The notes below the pieces were generated by a model. It was not told the DNA's origin. It did no database searches and saw only the letters and a program-made list of their open reading frames with translations. The position numbers were made by a program, and so were the translations under genes. Of a stretch of DNA of 36,367 nucleotides, positions 7,281 through 15,231 are shown one piece after another. How positions within the stretch are numbered: the stretch's first letter is position 1; the number at the start of each line of letters is the position of its first letter. The DNA comes from Bacillota bacterium (GTDB taxonomy: Bacteria; Bacillota; DTU030). The DNA lies in NCBI GenBank assembly GCA_012523785.1, contig JAAYTH010000044.1, positions 1 through 36,367 of the forward strand, read 5' to 3'.

Positions 7281-8006
7281 ATGAGCTGCGGCAAACCTTA
7301 TGAAAACCCTCTACTCCATGCCGTAACGGGGGAAACCATCCGGCCCGGAGGGTTAACCCTTACCGAGAGGGCCCTGGAATATTGTGCCTTTCCTCCCGGG
7401 GCCCATCTTTTGGATGTGGGCTGTGGCTTGGGGGCTACGGTGGAACACCTGACGGACAAATACAAATTTGATGCCCGGGGTGTAGATCCCTCGGCTCTGC
7501 TCCTGGCCCAGAAAAAAAACCTTCGCCCTGATCTACAACTCCTCCATGGTAGGGCGGAGGATCTCCCGGTGGATACTGATAGCATAGATGGGGTCATCTG
7601 TGAATGCACCTTCTCCCTGCTGCCGGATCAAGGGCAGGCCCTGGGCGAATTTTGGCGGGTACTAAAAAATAAGGGCTTTTTAATCATCAGTGATATGTAT
7701 GTGAAAAACTTACCGGGGCCGGGACAACGGCACCCAGCAGCTGAAGGATGCTGCCTAGCCGGGGCCAAATCTATACCCGAATTTATCCTTCTCCTCCAAA
7801 GCAAGGGCTTTGAACTAATTTTTTGGGAGGATCATTCCAACTGTCTGGCGGTCTTGACGGCCAAACTGATCCTGGCCGATTTTCCCCTTAAGGAGTTTTT
7901 CCCTGGTTGGGGTTGTGACCCCGGCCCAGGCCCCGGTGAAATAGAAAAAAGGCTGCAAACCACCCGCCTGGGTTACTTTTTGCTCGGGGCCAAGAAAAGA
8001 AAATGA
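7281..8006 (+). CDS. trsM: SAM-dependent methyltransferase, DVU_1556 family (TrsM-like)
   Basis: Class I methyltransferase of 241 residues. The SAM-binding glycine loop is LLDVGCGLGA at about 43-52, and an acidic end of strand 2 is seen in ARGVDPS. The N-terminus, with RPGGLTLTERAL, is characteristic of the family found beside TrsS and mop. It has several free cysteines but no in-frame TGA, so it is not a selenoprotein here. A GGGG ribosome binding site sits seven bases before the ATG. The substrate is unknown; with a radical SAM protein next door, modification of a small molecule or cofactor is plausible inference. Confidence 0.8.
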   Translation: MSCGKPYENPLLHAVTGETIRPGGLTLTERALEYCAFPPGAHLLDVGCGLGATVEHLTDKYKFDARGVDPSALLLAQKKNLRPDLQLLHGRAEDLPVDTDSIDGVICECTFSLLPDQGQALGEFWRVLKNKGFLIISDMYVKNLPGPGQRHPAAEGCCLAGAKSIPEFILLLQSKGFELIFWEDHSNCLAVLTAKLILADFPLKEFFPGWGCDPGPGPGEIEKRLQTTRLGYFLLGAKKRK

Positions 8007-8018
8007 GGAGGTAGGGCA

Positions 8019-8480
8019 ATGTTGAATGATGATGCCTTTAGGATGTTTGAACTATATAATCAGGGTTTTACCTGTAGTCAAATCCTTCTCACCCTGGGAC
8101 TGGAAGCCCGAGGAGAGACAAATCCTTCTTTGGTCCGGGCCGTCCACGGCCTGGCCGGGGGTATTGGTTACAGTGGCAAAGTATGTGGAGCTCTGACGGG
8201 GGGTGCCTGCCTCATCGGTTTATACGCTGGCCGGGGCCGTGCTGAAGAGGAAGCAGATGAAGATTTTCGTCAAATGATAAAAACCCTGGTCCAGTGGTTC
8301 AAGGAGGAATATGGGGAAGAAAACAACAGTATCGACTGCTATGACATTCTGGGGGAAAAACCCGGCCCCCAATCCTTCACTGCCAAGTGTGCTACCATTG
8401 TCACCCAGGTCTATGAAAAGGTACAGGAGATATTAGCAGATTATAACTACCCAATGTCAGGGGGCGGGGATAATGAATAA
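8019..8480 (+). CDS. C-GCAxxG-C-C family protein (DVU_1555 type)
   Basis: A 153-residue redox-type protein of the C-GCAxxG-C-C family. Conserved cysteines visible are Cys19 (FTCSQ), Cys56 and Cys64 in GKVCGALTGGAC, Cys107 (IDCYDI) and Cys124 (AKCAT). The family is thought to bind a metal or act by thiol redox, but no reaction is established. GAGGAGGTAGGG gives a strong start, and the 3' end overlaps the following radical SAM gene by 8 bases, showing tight coupling. Confidence 0.85.
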   Translation: MLNDDAFRMFELYNQGFTCSQILLTLGLEARGETNPSLVRAVHGLAGGIGYSGKVCGALTGGACLIGLYAGRGRAEEEADEDFRQMIKTLVQWFKEEYGEENNSIDCYDILGEKPGPQSFTAKCATIVTQVYEKVQEILADYNYPMSGGGDNE

Positions 8481-9819
8481 CAAGCAGACGGAGAGCCTCT
8501 GCCCCCACTGTTTCCGGAAAATACCAGCCCGAATTGTGCCCCGGGGAAAGAAAGTCTATATGGAGAAGACCTGCCCAGAGCACGGCAGCTTCAGAACCAT
8601 CCTCTGGCGGGGAGAGCCGGCCATGAATACTTGGCAGCGGCCCAAGATACCGGCCCCCATCCATTACCCAAACACAGAAGTTGTGAAGGGCTGCCCCTAT
8701 GACTGTGGCATTTGCCCCGAACACCGGCAGCACACCTGTACGGCCCTTTTGGAAATTACCCTGGACTGCAACATCCGCTGCCCGGTGTGCTTTGCCGACG
8801 GCGGTCGCCCCGGAGGAGACCCCAGCCTGGATACCATAGAGTCCTGGTACCAAACGCTTTTGGATTCCGGTGGCCCTTACAATATTCAACTTTCTGGCGG
8901 TGAACCCACCCTGCGGGACGACCTCCCCGACATCATCACCCGGGGCCGCCGCCTGGGATTTGACTTTATTCAGGTAAATACCAATGGGATTAGATTTTAT
9001 GAAGAACCGAACTTTTTAAAAAGTTCTATTGATGCCGGCCTGGCATCCCTCTTTTTGCAGTTCGATGGGATGACCGGTGATGTCTATGAAAAACTGCGGG
9101 GCGCCGATTATCTGAAGATTAAGTTGGGCCTGATTGAATTATGTGCAGAAATGGATCTGGGGGTCATTCTGGTACCCACGGTTGTGCCCGGCGTAAATGA
9201 CCACCAACTGGGGGATATAATTGCCTTTGCCCTCAAAAACATGCCCACCATCCGGGGGGTCCATTTTCAGCCCATCAGCTATTTCGGCCGCTACCCCTCG
9301 GCACCGGCGGACAGTATGCGCATAACCTTGCCCGAAGTAATGCAAAAGATTGAAAACCAAACAGGTGGGGAAATTAAAACTACTAATTTTGCCCCCCCGG
9401 GCTGCGAAAACTCCCTCTGCTCCTTCCATGGCAATTTTGTCCTCATGCCCAGCGATAAGTTGGTACCCCTCACCAAAAGAGATGCGGCTGCCTGCAGTTG
9501 TCAGGAGGCCCAACCGGCGGAAGAAGGGGCAGCGGCGGCCCGGCGCTTTGTGGCTCAAAACTGGCGCCGCCGCTCCTGCTGCTGTGGGAATGAAACCGCC
9601 GGAGAAAGCAAAGTCAGCGACAGCCTAGATATCTTCCTGGAGAGGATCAAGACCCACAAGTTCTGCCTTTCGGCCATGGCCTTCCAGGATGTGTGGAATA
9701 TCAATCTAGAACGGCTGCGGGACTGCTGTATTCACGTGGTGTCACCGGAGGGAAGACGGATCCCCTTTTGTGCCTACAACCTGACCAATAGGGAAGGAGT
9801 GCCCCTTTATAGGGTCTAA
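8473..9819 (+). CDS. trsS: Radical SAM protein TrsS
   Basis: A 448-residue radical SAM enzyme. The 4Fe-4S/SAM motif is CNIRCPVC (Cys99, 103, 106), and the GGEPT motif follows. The N-terminus carries extra Cys pairs (CPHC at 10-13, Cys34, CPYDCGIC at 74-81), resembling an auxiliary metal site, and the C-terminal third is also Cys-rich (SCCCGNE). Homologues in mop clusters are named TrsS, and some are selenoproteins; here all such positions are cysteine. Lipid-type radical SAM proteins with similar N-termini (Tes-like) are an alternative neighbour family. The start overlaps the previous gene. The product is unknown. Confidence 0.82.
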   Translation: MNNKQTESLCPHCFRKIPARIVPRGKKVYMEKTCPEHGSFRTILWRGEPAMNTWQRPKIPAPIHYPNTEVVKGCPYDCGICPEHRQHTCTALLEITLDCNIRCPVCFADGGRPGGDPSLDTIESWYQTLLDSGGPYNIQLSGGEPTLRDDLPDIITRGRRLGFDFIQVNTNGIRFYEEPNFLKSSIDAGLASLFLQFDGMTGDVYEKLRGADYLKIKLGLIELCAEMDLGVILVPTVVPGVNDHQLGDIIAFALKNMPTIRGVHFQPISYFGRYPSAPADSMRITLPEVMQKIENQTGGEIKTTNFAPPGCENSLCSFHGNFVLMPSDKLVPLTKRDAAACSCQEAQPAEEGAAAARRFVAQNWRRRSCCCGNETAGESKVSDSLDIFLERIKTHKFCLSAMAFQDVWNINLERLRDCCIHVVSPEGRRIPFCAYNLTNREGVPLYRV

Positions 9820-9826
9820 AGTTAAG

Positions 9827-11128
9827 ATGAAAAAAACACCTTTGGAAAGCTGGACAGATGAAAAAATTAAACCCTATTCCCAGCTCCGCTCCTATCAACT
9901 GGCCAAATTGAAGGAGACTGTAGGCCACGCTAAAGCCCACAGCCCCTTTTACCGCTGGCGGCTGGCCGGGTACTGTGAGGAGGATATAGGGAGTCTGGAG
10001 GATTTTAAAAGTCTTCCCTTCACCACTGGCGCTGATTTGGCCACCGACCCCCTACGTTTTTTGGCCGTCAGCCAGGATGAAATTAAGAGAATTGTTACCC
10101 TGGAGACCTCCGGAACGACGGGGCTAGGCAAAAGAGTCTTCTTCACCGAAGCAGATCTGGAAAGCACCATTGATTTTTTCCAGTGGGGGATGTCCACCCT
10201 GGTGGAAAGAGGCGACAAGGTCCTTATCCTCCTTCCCGGAGAACGACCCGGAGGCGTGGGGGATCTCTTGGCCCAGGGCCTTAGCAAAATGGGTGCTACC
10301 CCCATCCCCCACGGCCCCATTACAGACTTTGGCCAGATGGCGGCCCTCATTACCCGCAAGGGCATTACTTCCCTGGTCGGCATCCCCACCCAGGTCCTGG
10401 GGCTGGCCAGGTACATAGAAGCTCTTTCCCCCACCTTTCAAAGCCCCCTCCGGAGCATGCTCCTAACCACCGATTATGTTTCCCCCGCCTTGCTGAACTT
10501 CGTGGAAAATATTTTTACCTGCCGGGTCTTTAACCATTATGGCATGACAGAAATGGGCTTCGGTGGGGGGGTGGATTGTGCAGCCCGGGGGGGCTATCAT
10601 CTGCGGGAAGTAGATCTTTATTGGGAGATTGTCGATCCGACCACCGGTACACCAGTATCCCCCGGCACCAGGGGGGAAATAGTTTTCTCAACCCTAACCC
10701 GCCGGGGGATGCCCCTTATTAGGTATAAAACCGGGGATGAAGCCCACTTTGTTGCCGAATCCTGCCCCTGTAGGACCTACCTGCAAAGAATAGCCTATGT
10801 AAAGGATCGCCTGCCAGGACGGATTGCCCTTCCCGAGGGAGACAGCCTTTCCCTATCCCAGCTGGATGACATTTTATTTTCCCTTCCCCATGTGGCCGAC
10901 TTTGATGCCACTGTTTATTTTAATGCTACTAATGTAGGGATAGAACTTATACTTTACCTCCCCCTTCCGCCTCCCACGGGTTTCCTTCACCAGACCCGGG
11001 AAGCAGTTTTGGGAACACTGCCTTCTATTTCCCAGCTCTTCCTGGAAGCCAGAGTGATAACTTGTCCCCGCCCGGTGGGGAAAAGGATGCTAAAATGGGG
11101 TAATTTTCTGTTGCCGACCAGGAACTGA
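9827..11128 (+). CDS. AMP-dependent CoA ligase, DVU_1553 family (phenylacetate-CoA ligase-like)
   Basis: A 433-residue adenylate-forming enzyme of the phenylacetate-CoA ligase type. It shows the phosphate-binding TSGTTG at 94-99, the adenine/acyl-site motif YGMTE at 238-242, and IRYKTGDE further on. It would activate a carboxylate with ATP and CoA, possibly the acid made by the aldehyde oxidoreductase; that link is inference from position. It starts 8 bases after trsS and is the last gene of the run; a new promoter lies inside its 3' end. Confidence 0.82.
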   Translation: MKKTPLESWTDEKIKPYSQLRSYQLAKLKETVGHAKAHSPFYRWRLAGYCEEDIGSLEDFKSLPFTTGADLATDPLRFLAVSQDEIKRIVTLETSGTTGLGKRVFFTEADLESTIDFFQWGMSTLVERGDKVLILLPGERPGGVGDLLAQGLSKMGATPIPHGPITDFGQMAALITRKGITSLVGIPTQVLGLARYIEALSPTFQSPLRSMLLTTDYVSPALLNFVENIFTCRVFNHYGMTEMGFGGGVDCAARGGYHLREVDLYWEIVDPTTGTPVSPGTRGEIVFSTLTRRGMPLIRYKTGDEAHFVAESCPCRTYLQRIAYVKDRLPGRIALPEGDSLSLSQLDDILFSLPHVADFDATVYFNATNVGIELILYLPLPPPTGFLHQTREAVLGTLPSISQLFLEARVITCPRPVGKRMLKWGNFLLPTRN

Positions 11129-11139
11129 TATGGTATAAT
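11111..11139 (+). promoter_or_regulatory. Promoter of the ABC importer operon
   Basis: -35 TTGCCG (11111-11116), 17 bp spacer, perfect -10 TATAAT (11134-11139). It overlaps the end of the CoA ligase gene. The start site near 11146 leaves a leader of about 105 bases that could hold an operator for the ModE-like regulator, but I see no clear palindrome. Confidence 0.65.
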
Positions 11140-11252
11140 AATTAGCAGTTAGACATAGTTAAACGGCTGGGAATCTTTATTTTGGCCTTCGTTATTCTTA
11201 ATCAAACATAACGCGGGGTTAGGCAAAAATTCATTGGAGGGGGTTTTACCTT

Positions 11253-12269
11253 ATGGCGAAAACTGTATTCCGGGTGGTGGCTGTCATTCTTATCTTGGCA
11301 ATGGGGTTTGGTGCTGTGGGCTGTTCAGCCCCAATAGTGGACAACCCTACCAGAACTGTGAAAGACCAATTGGAGAGGGAAGTGGAGGTACCTGAGAAAG
11401 TTGAAAGCATTATATCTACCTATTATATAAGTACCTCCATGGTGCTGGCCCTGGGGGCCGGTGATCGCTTGGTGGGGATAGAAATGAAGGCCGACACCCG
11501 CCCCCTTTACCAGTACGTAAAACCGGAAATAATGGAGCTGCCTCAAGTGGGCAGTGCCAAGGCCCTAAATATAGAAGAAATACTGCGTTTGGAACCCGAT
11601 CTGCTTATACTGCCCATTCGACTTCAGGATTCTGTGGAACAGCTGGAGGAACTGGGCCTTACTGTCATTGTCATCGACCCGGAGGACCTGGATTCCCTAC
11701 TAGCTGCCTTCTTGCTCTTGGGGGAAGCCCTGGGCTGTGAAGAAAAGGCCCAGGAATTGGTCACCTATTATGAGGAAAAAATCGCCCTGGTGGAGGGTCT
11801 GGCAGCCCAGGCAAAGGATAAGCCCCGGGTCTACCTGGCCGGCAGTGAACTTTTGCGTACCTCTACCCAGGAAATGTATCAACATGATGTCATCACTTTG
11901 GCCGGGGGGGATAATGTGGCCGATGGCATTGAAACAGGCTATTGGGCCAACATATCCCTAGAACAAGTCCTCTCTTGGGATCCGGAGGTAATACTTTTGG
12001 CCGAATATAATGATGCCCAGGCCCAGGAATTGGCCCAGGATGAGAAATGGCAAGGGGTGGCGGCAGTGCAAAATAAGCAAGTTTATCGTTTCCCCTCCCC
12101 CATCGAACCCTGGGATTCGCCGGGGCCGGCGGCCATACAGGGGATTTTGTGGCTGGCCCATGTTCTGCACCCGGATGCCTACAGCGCAGCCGAATTAGAA
12201 CAGGAAGTAGAGTATTTCTATGGGCACTTTTATGGGGCCCAGATAGAAGTGGAGGATTTTAGCCTATGA
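11253..12269 (+). CDS. FecB/BtuF-type ABC substrate-binding lipoprotein (probable molybdate/tungstate uptake)
   Basis: A 338-residue binding lipoprotein of the siderophore/cobalamin/metal class (helical-backbone family). The signal peptide ends in the lipobox AVGC at about residues 21-24. The two lobes contain SIISTYYIST, EEILRLEPDLLIL and LEQVLSWDPEVILL, all typical of the family. It starts after GGAGGGGG and overlaps the permease gene by ATGA. The family normally carries Fe-siderophores or B12. MolA-type members carry molybdate or tungstate, and the ModE-like gene plus the Mo-enzyme surroundings favour that here; this is inference. Confidence 0.85.
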   Translation: MAKTVFRVVAVILILAMGFGAVGCSAPIVDNPTRTVKDQLEREVEVPEKVESIISTYYISTSMVLALGAGDRLVGIEMKADTRPLYQYVKPEIMELPQVGSAKALNIEEILRLEPDLLILPIRLQDSVEQLEELGLTVIVIDPEDLDSLLAAFLLLGEALGCEEKAQELVTYYEEKIALVEGLAAQAKDKPRVYLAGSELLRTSTQEMYQHDVITLAGGDNVADGIETGYWANISLEQVLSWDPEVILLAEYNDAQAQELAQDEKWQGVAAVQNKQVYRFPSPIEPWDSPGPAAIQGILWLAHVLHPDAYSAAELEQEVEYFYGHFYGAQIEVEDFSL

Positions 12270-13291
12270 GTCGTAACCCCACGGCAGCCCGGCGCTGGTC
12301 CTGGTCACCCCCAAATATCATAACCGGCGGTCTGGTCCTTTCCTTGGCCCTACTCCTTTTCTCCTTATGTGTAGGCCGCTACCCCCTTTCCTGGTCCCAA
12401 TTAATGGGCATCATTACCGGGGGAGCCGACACCGGGGCCCAGCGTATTTTCTGGTATGTCCGCCTACCCCGGGCCCTGTTGGTACTGGTGGCAGGGGGGG
12501 GCCTGGCCTTGGCCGGGACGGTCCTGCAGGGCATAATGCAAAATCCCCTAATTTCCCCCGACATAATTGGTGTTTCGGCCGGGGCTTCCCTGGGGGCCGC
12601 TGTGGCCATAGTGATGATGGGTGCCGATCCAAAGACAATCCAGCTCCTGGCCTTCGTCGGGGGCATAACAGCCACCCTTACGGCTTATTTCCTTTCCCGG
12701 GCCACCGGGGGTAGTATCATTAGCTTGGTTTTATCGGGGATTATAATTAACGCCCTGGCCCAGGCCGGGGTCTCCCTGCTAAAATATATCGCCGATCCCC
12801 TCCAGGAGTTGCCCAGTTTAGAGTTTTGGCTCCTGGGGGGCTTCTACACCGCCGATTGGAAACGGCTGTTGAGCATCCTACCCGCCCTGGTCCTGGGCTG
12901 TGCTGTCATCATCGTACTCCGCTGGCAGGTAAATGTCCTCTCCCAGGGGGAGGAGGAGGCCCTGGCCCTGGGCGCACCGGTCTCCATCCTGCGGCTGGTA
13001 TTGGTGGCCGCGGCGGCACTGCTGGTGGCAGCGGTGGTATCGGTGGCGGGTATAGTGGGCTGGATCGGCCTGGTGGCTCCCCACATAGCCCGGCTTTTGG
13101 TGGGAAACAACCATAAACTCACCCTGCCCCTCTCCTTTTCCGCCGGTGGCAGTCTCCTTTTATTGGCTGACACCTTGGCCCGTACCCTGACCCGGGCCGA
13201 GATACCGGTAAGTGTAGTGACGGCCCTGGTGGGGGCACCTTTTTTAGCTTATCTACTTTGGAAAGTGGGGGAAGAACCATGGAATCGTTGA
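12266..13291 (+). CDS. FecCD-family ABC transporter permease
   Basis: A 341-residue integral membrane protein of the BtuC/FecCD/MolB family, with about nine to ten hydrophobic segments. It shows the family words RLPRALL, LAGTVLQGIMQNPL, and GWIGLVAPHIAR near the C-terminus, the last being the loop that meets the ATPase. It overlaps the binding-protein gene by four bases and the ATPase gene by 13 bases, so the three are one unit. Confidence 0.92.
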   Translation: MSRNPTAARRWSWSPPNIITGGLVLSLALLLFSLCVGRYPLSWSQLMGIITGGADTGAQRIFWYVRLPRALLVLVAGGGLALAGTVLQGIMQNPLISPDIIGVSAGASLGAAVAIVMMGADPKTIQLLAFVGGITATLTAYFLSRATGGSIISLVLSGIIINALAQAGVSLLKYIADPLQELPSLEFWLLGGFYTADWKRLLSILPALVLGCAVIIVLRWQVNVLSQGEEEALALGAPVSILRLVLVAAAALLVAAVVSVAGIVGWIGLVAPHIARLLVGNNHKLTLPLSFSAGGSLLLLADTLARTLTRAEIPVSVVTALVGAPFLAYLLWKVGEEPWNR

Positions 13292-14109
13292 CCAGGTCCT
13301 TGGCTCCGGCTCTAGAACCCCTTCCCTGTTTACCAACCCTGGAGTTGGATGGGGTGTCCATTTCCCTGGGGGGACGGCCCATTTTGAAAGATACAAGTTT
13401 CGCCATCCAACCGGGAAAGATGTGTATTTTACTGGGGCCCAACGGTGTCGGTAAAACCACTCTTTTGAGGGCCATTGATGGTCTCATCCCCCCGACCGCG
13501 GGCCAAATACGGGTTCTGGGCCAAGATATTAAAACCCTCAGTCGGCGGGAACTTTCCCGCTCCCTGGCCTATGTCCCCCAAATACATCAGGGCACCTTCT
13601 CCTATCCGGTCCTGGATTTTGTGCTGCTGGGGCGGGCCCCCTATCTGCCTTGGTTTGGTTCCCCCAACAGCCAAGACCATGCCTTGGTGGAAAGAATCCT
13701 TCGCTGGTTAGGCATCGAAGGCTTGGCCCGGCGCAACTACCTACAGCTGAGTGGGGGGGAAAGACAGTTGGTGCTTTTAGCCCGGGGCTTGGCCCAAGAA
13801 GCGGCGGTGATGCTGCTGGATGAACCCACGGCCCATTTGGATTTTTCCCACCGGCATCATATTATGGGCATAATAAAGAAATTAGTCCGGGAAAGGAACT
13901 TGGCGGCCCTGGTATCCCTTCATGATCCTAACCTGGCTCTAGAGTATGGGGATCAGATAGTCCTGCTCGACGGGGATACAGTGGCAGCCGATCTTAAGCG
14001 CGAAGATGCTGCTTTTCTCCCCCGCCTGGAGACAATGTTAAAACGGGTTTACGATGCGGGGATCAAGGTAAGGCGTGTTTCCGATCAGGCAGTGGTGGTC
14101 CGGGGTTGA
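13279..14109 (+). CDS. ABC transporter ATP-binding protein (FepC/BtuD/MolC-like)
   Basis: A 276-residue ATPase for the importer. Walker A is GPNGVGKT (53-60), the signature is LSGGE (157-161) and Walker B is VMLLDEP with Asp181-Glu182; the H-loop His lies in SLHDPN. The ATG at 13279 follows GTGGGGGAAGA, preferred over a TTG 21 bases upstream. The final gene of the ABC trio is followed after 13 bases by the ModE-like gene. Confidence 0.92.
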   Translation: MESLTRSLAPALEPLPCLPTLELDGVSISLGGRPILKDTSFAIQPGKMCILLGPNGVGKTTLLRAIDGLIPPTAGQIRVLGQDIKTLSRRELSRSLAYVPQIHQGTFSYPVLDFVLLGRAPYLPWFGSPNSQDHALVERILRWLGIEGLARRNYLQLSGGERQLVLLARGLAQEAAVMLLDEPTAHLDFSHRHHIMGIIKKLVRERNLAALVSLHDPNLALEYGDQIVLLDGDTVAADLKREDAAFLPRLETMLKRVYDAGIKVRRVSDQAVVVRG

Positions 14110-14122
14110 GGGGGGCGGTCCG

Positions 14123-14464
14123 ATGGAATTTCAATATCGTATTTGGCTGACTAAAAACGGCAAGGCCTTTGGCAAGGGGCCCTATGAACTGCTGATGGCA
14201 GTATCAAGGCACGGCTCCCTGAATGAGGCTGCCAAAAAAATGGGTATGTCCTACAGCAAGGCCTGGAAAACCATCAACATGGTGGAAGAGCGTTTGGGTT
14301 TTAGCCTCCTTTACCGGGAAGCCGGGGGCAGTGGGGGTGGAGGTTCCCAATTGACTGTGGAAGCAGAAGACTTTTTGCGAAAATACCGCCATTTTCTGGC
14401 CGCCGCCGATGAGGCTTTGACCACTCTGTTCCAAAAACATTTTACTAGGGAGGATTTGCCATGA
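14123..14464 (+). CDS. ModE-like winged-helix regulator lacking molybdate-binding domain
   Basis: A 113-residue DNA-binding protein matching the N-terminal LysR-type winged helix of ModE: GPYELLMAVSRHGSLNEAAKKMGMSYSKAW is split over residues 19-48, followed by the wing (LTVEAEDFLRKY). ModE proteins usually carry C-terminal TOBE/MOP domains that bind molybdate; this one stops after the HTH and a dimerising helix. It may regulate the uptake genes and sense metal indirectly. GGGGGGCGG precedes the ATG at 14123. The stop overlaps the next gene by ATGA. Confidence 0.82.
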   Translation: MEFQYRIWLTKNGKAFGKGPYELLMAVSRHGSLNEAAKKMGMSYSKAWKTINMVEERLGFSLLYREAGGSGGGGSQLTVEAEDFLRKYRHFLAAADEALTTLFQKHFTREDLP

Positions 14465-15186
14465 AACTCATTGCCGATATCATAGCTGGCATCGAAGGGG
14501 ATGCCCCGGTAAAAGAAGTCCGGATCGGGCCCTTTTGGACCGGTGTGGAAAGCCGTTATTGCGGCCTGGCCACAACTACATATACCCACGATCCCCTGGG
14601 CCCCTATCCAGTTTCCGAGTCCGGTTTTTTAACTGAGAAAAGTGGCCTTGAGCTCTGCCAGTATGCTTTTTCCGATAGCCTTCTGGAGGCCAGTGTGGGT
14701 TTGGCGACCATTAATTCCATGTTAGATGTGGATATGGATCACTGCAAAGACATCAATGCTGGCCAGGTTTTGGAAGAAGAGGGTGCAGGCAAAAAGGTGG
14801 TGGTGGTGGGGCATTTTCCCTTTGTAGAAAAACTGAAGGCAATAGCCGGGAGGCTGTGGGTTTTGGAGAGGAGGCCCCAGAGTGGGGACCTTCCCGCTGA
14901 CCAAGCAGAACGGGTCATCCCCCAGGCCGATGTGGTAGCCATAACCGGCACCGCCCTCATCAACGGTACCATGGAGGGCCTTCTTAAACTGTGTCGCCCG
15001 GATAGCCTGGTGATGGTTTTGGGCCCCACAACACCCCTTACACCCCTCTGGTTTGACTACGGGGTGGATATAGTTTCCGGAACCCGGGTTGTCGATCCGG
15101 CAAAGGTGCTGCGGTTTGTCAGCCAAGGGATCGTCTTTAAGCAGCTCCGGGGCCGGGGGGTAAGGCTCTTGTCCATGGCCCGATAG
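14461..15186 (+). CDS. DUF4213/DUF364 Rossmann-like protein
   Basis: A 241-residue cytosolic protein. The N-terminal part (IGPFWTGVESRYCGLA...) fits DUF4213 and the C-terminal half (VVVVGHFPFVEKL, ADVVAITGTALINGTMEGLL) fits DUF364, a Rossmann-like fold proposed to bind or chelate heavy metals. Members often sit in metal and siderophore ABC operons. Here it is coupled to the ModE-like gene by ATGA, so a role in handling molybdate or tungstate inside the cell is a reasonable guess. Confidence 0.8.
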   Translation: MKLIADIIAGIEGDAPVKEVRIGPFWTGVESRYCGLATTTYTHDPLGPYPVSESGFLTEKSGLELCQYAFSDSLLEASVGLATINSMLDVDMDHCKDINAGQVLEEEGAGKKVVVVGHFPFVEKLKAIAGRLWVLERRPQSGDLPADQAERVIPQADVVAITGTALINGTMEGLLKLCRPDSLVMVLGPTTPLTPLWFDYGVDIVSGTRVVDPAKVLRFVSQGIVFKQLRGRGVRLLSMAR

Positions 15187-15231
15187 AAAGGGGCGGGATG
15201 TGACCGGGAAAAATAAATGGAGGTCGGGAAG

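Noticed and set aside
8473-9819. Selenocysteine (in-frame TGA) in TrsS or neighbouring genes
   Set aside because: All frames of the island run without internal TGA, and the positions expected for Sec are Cys.
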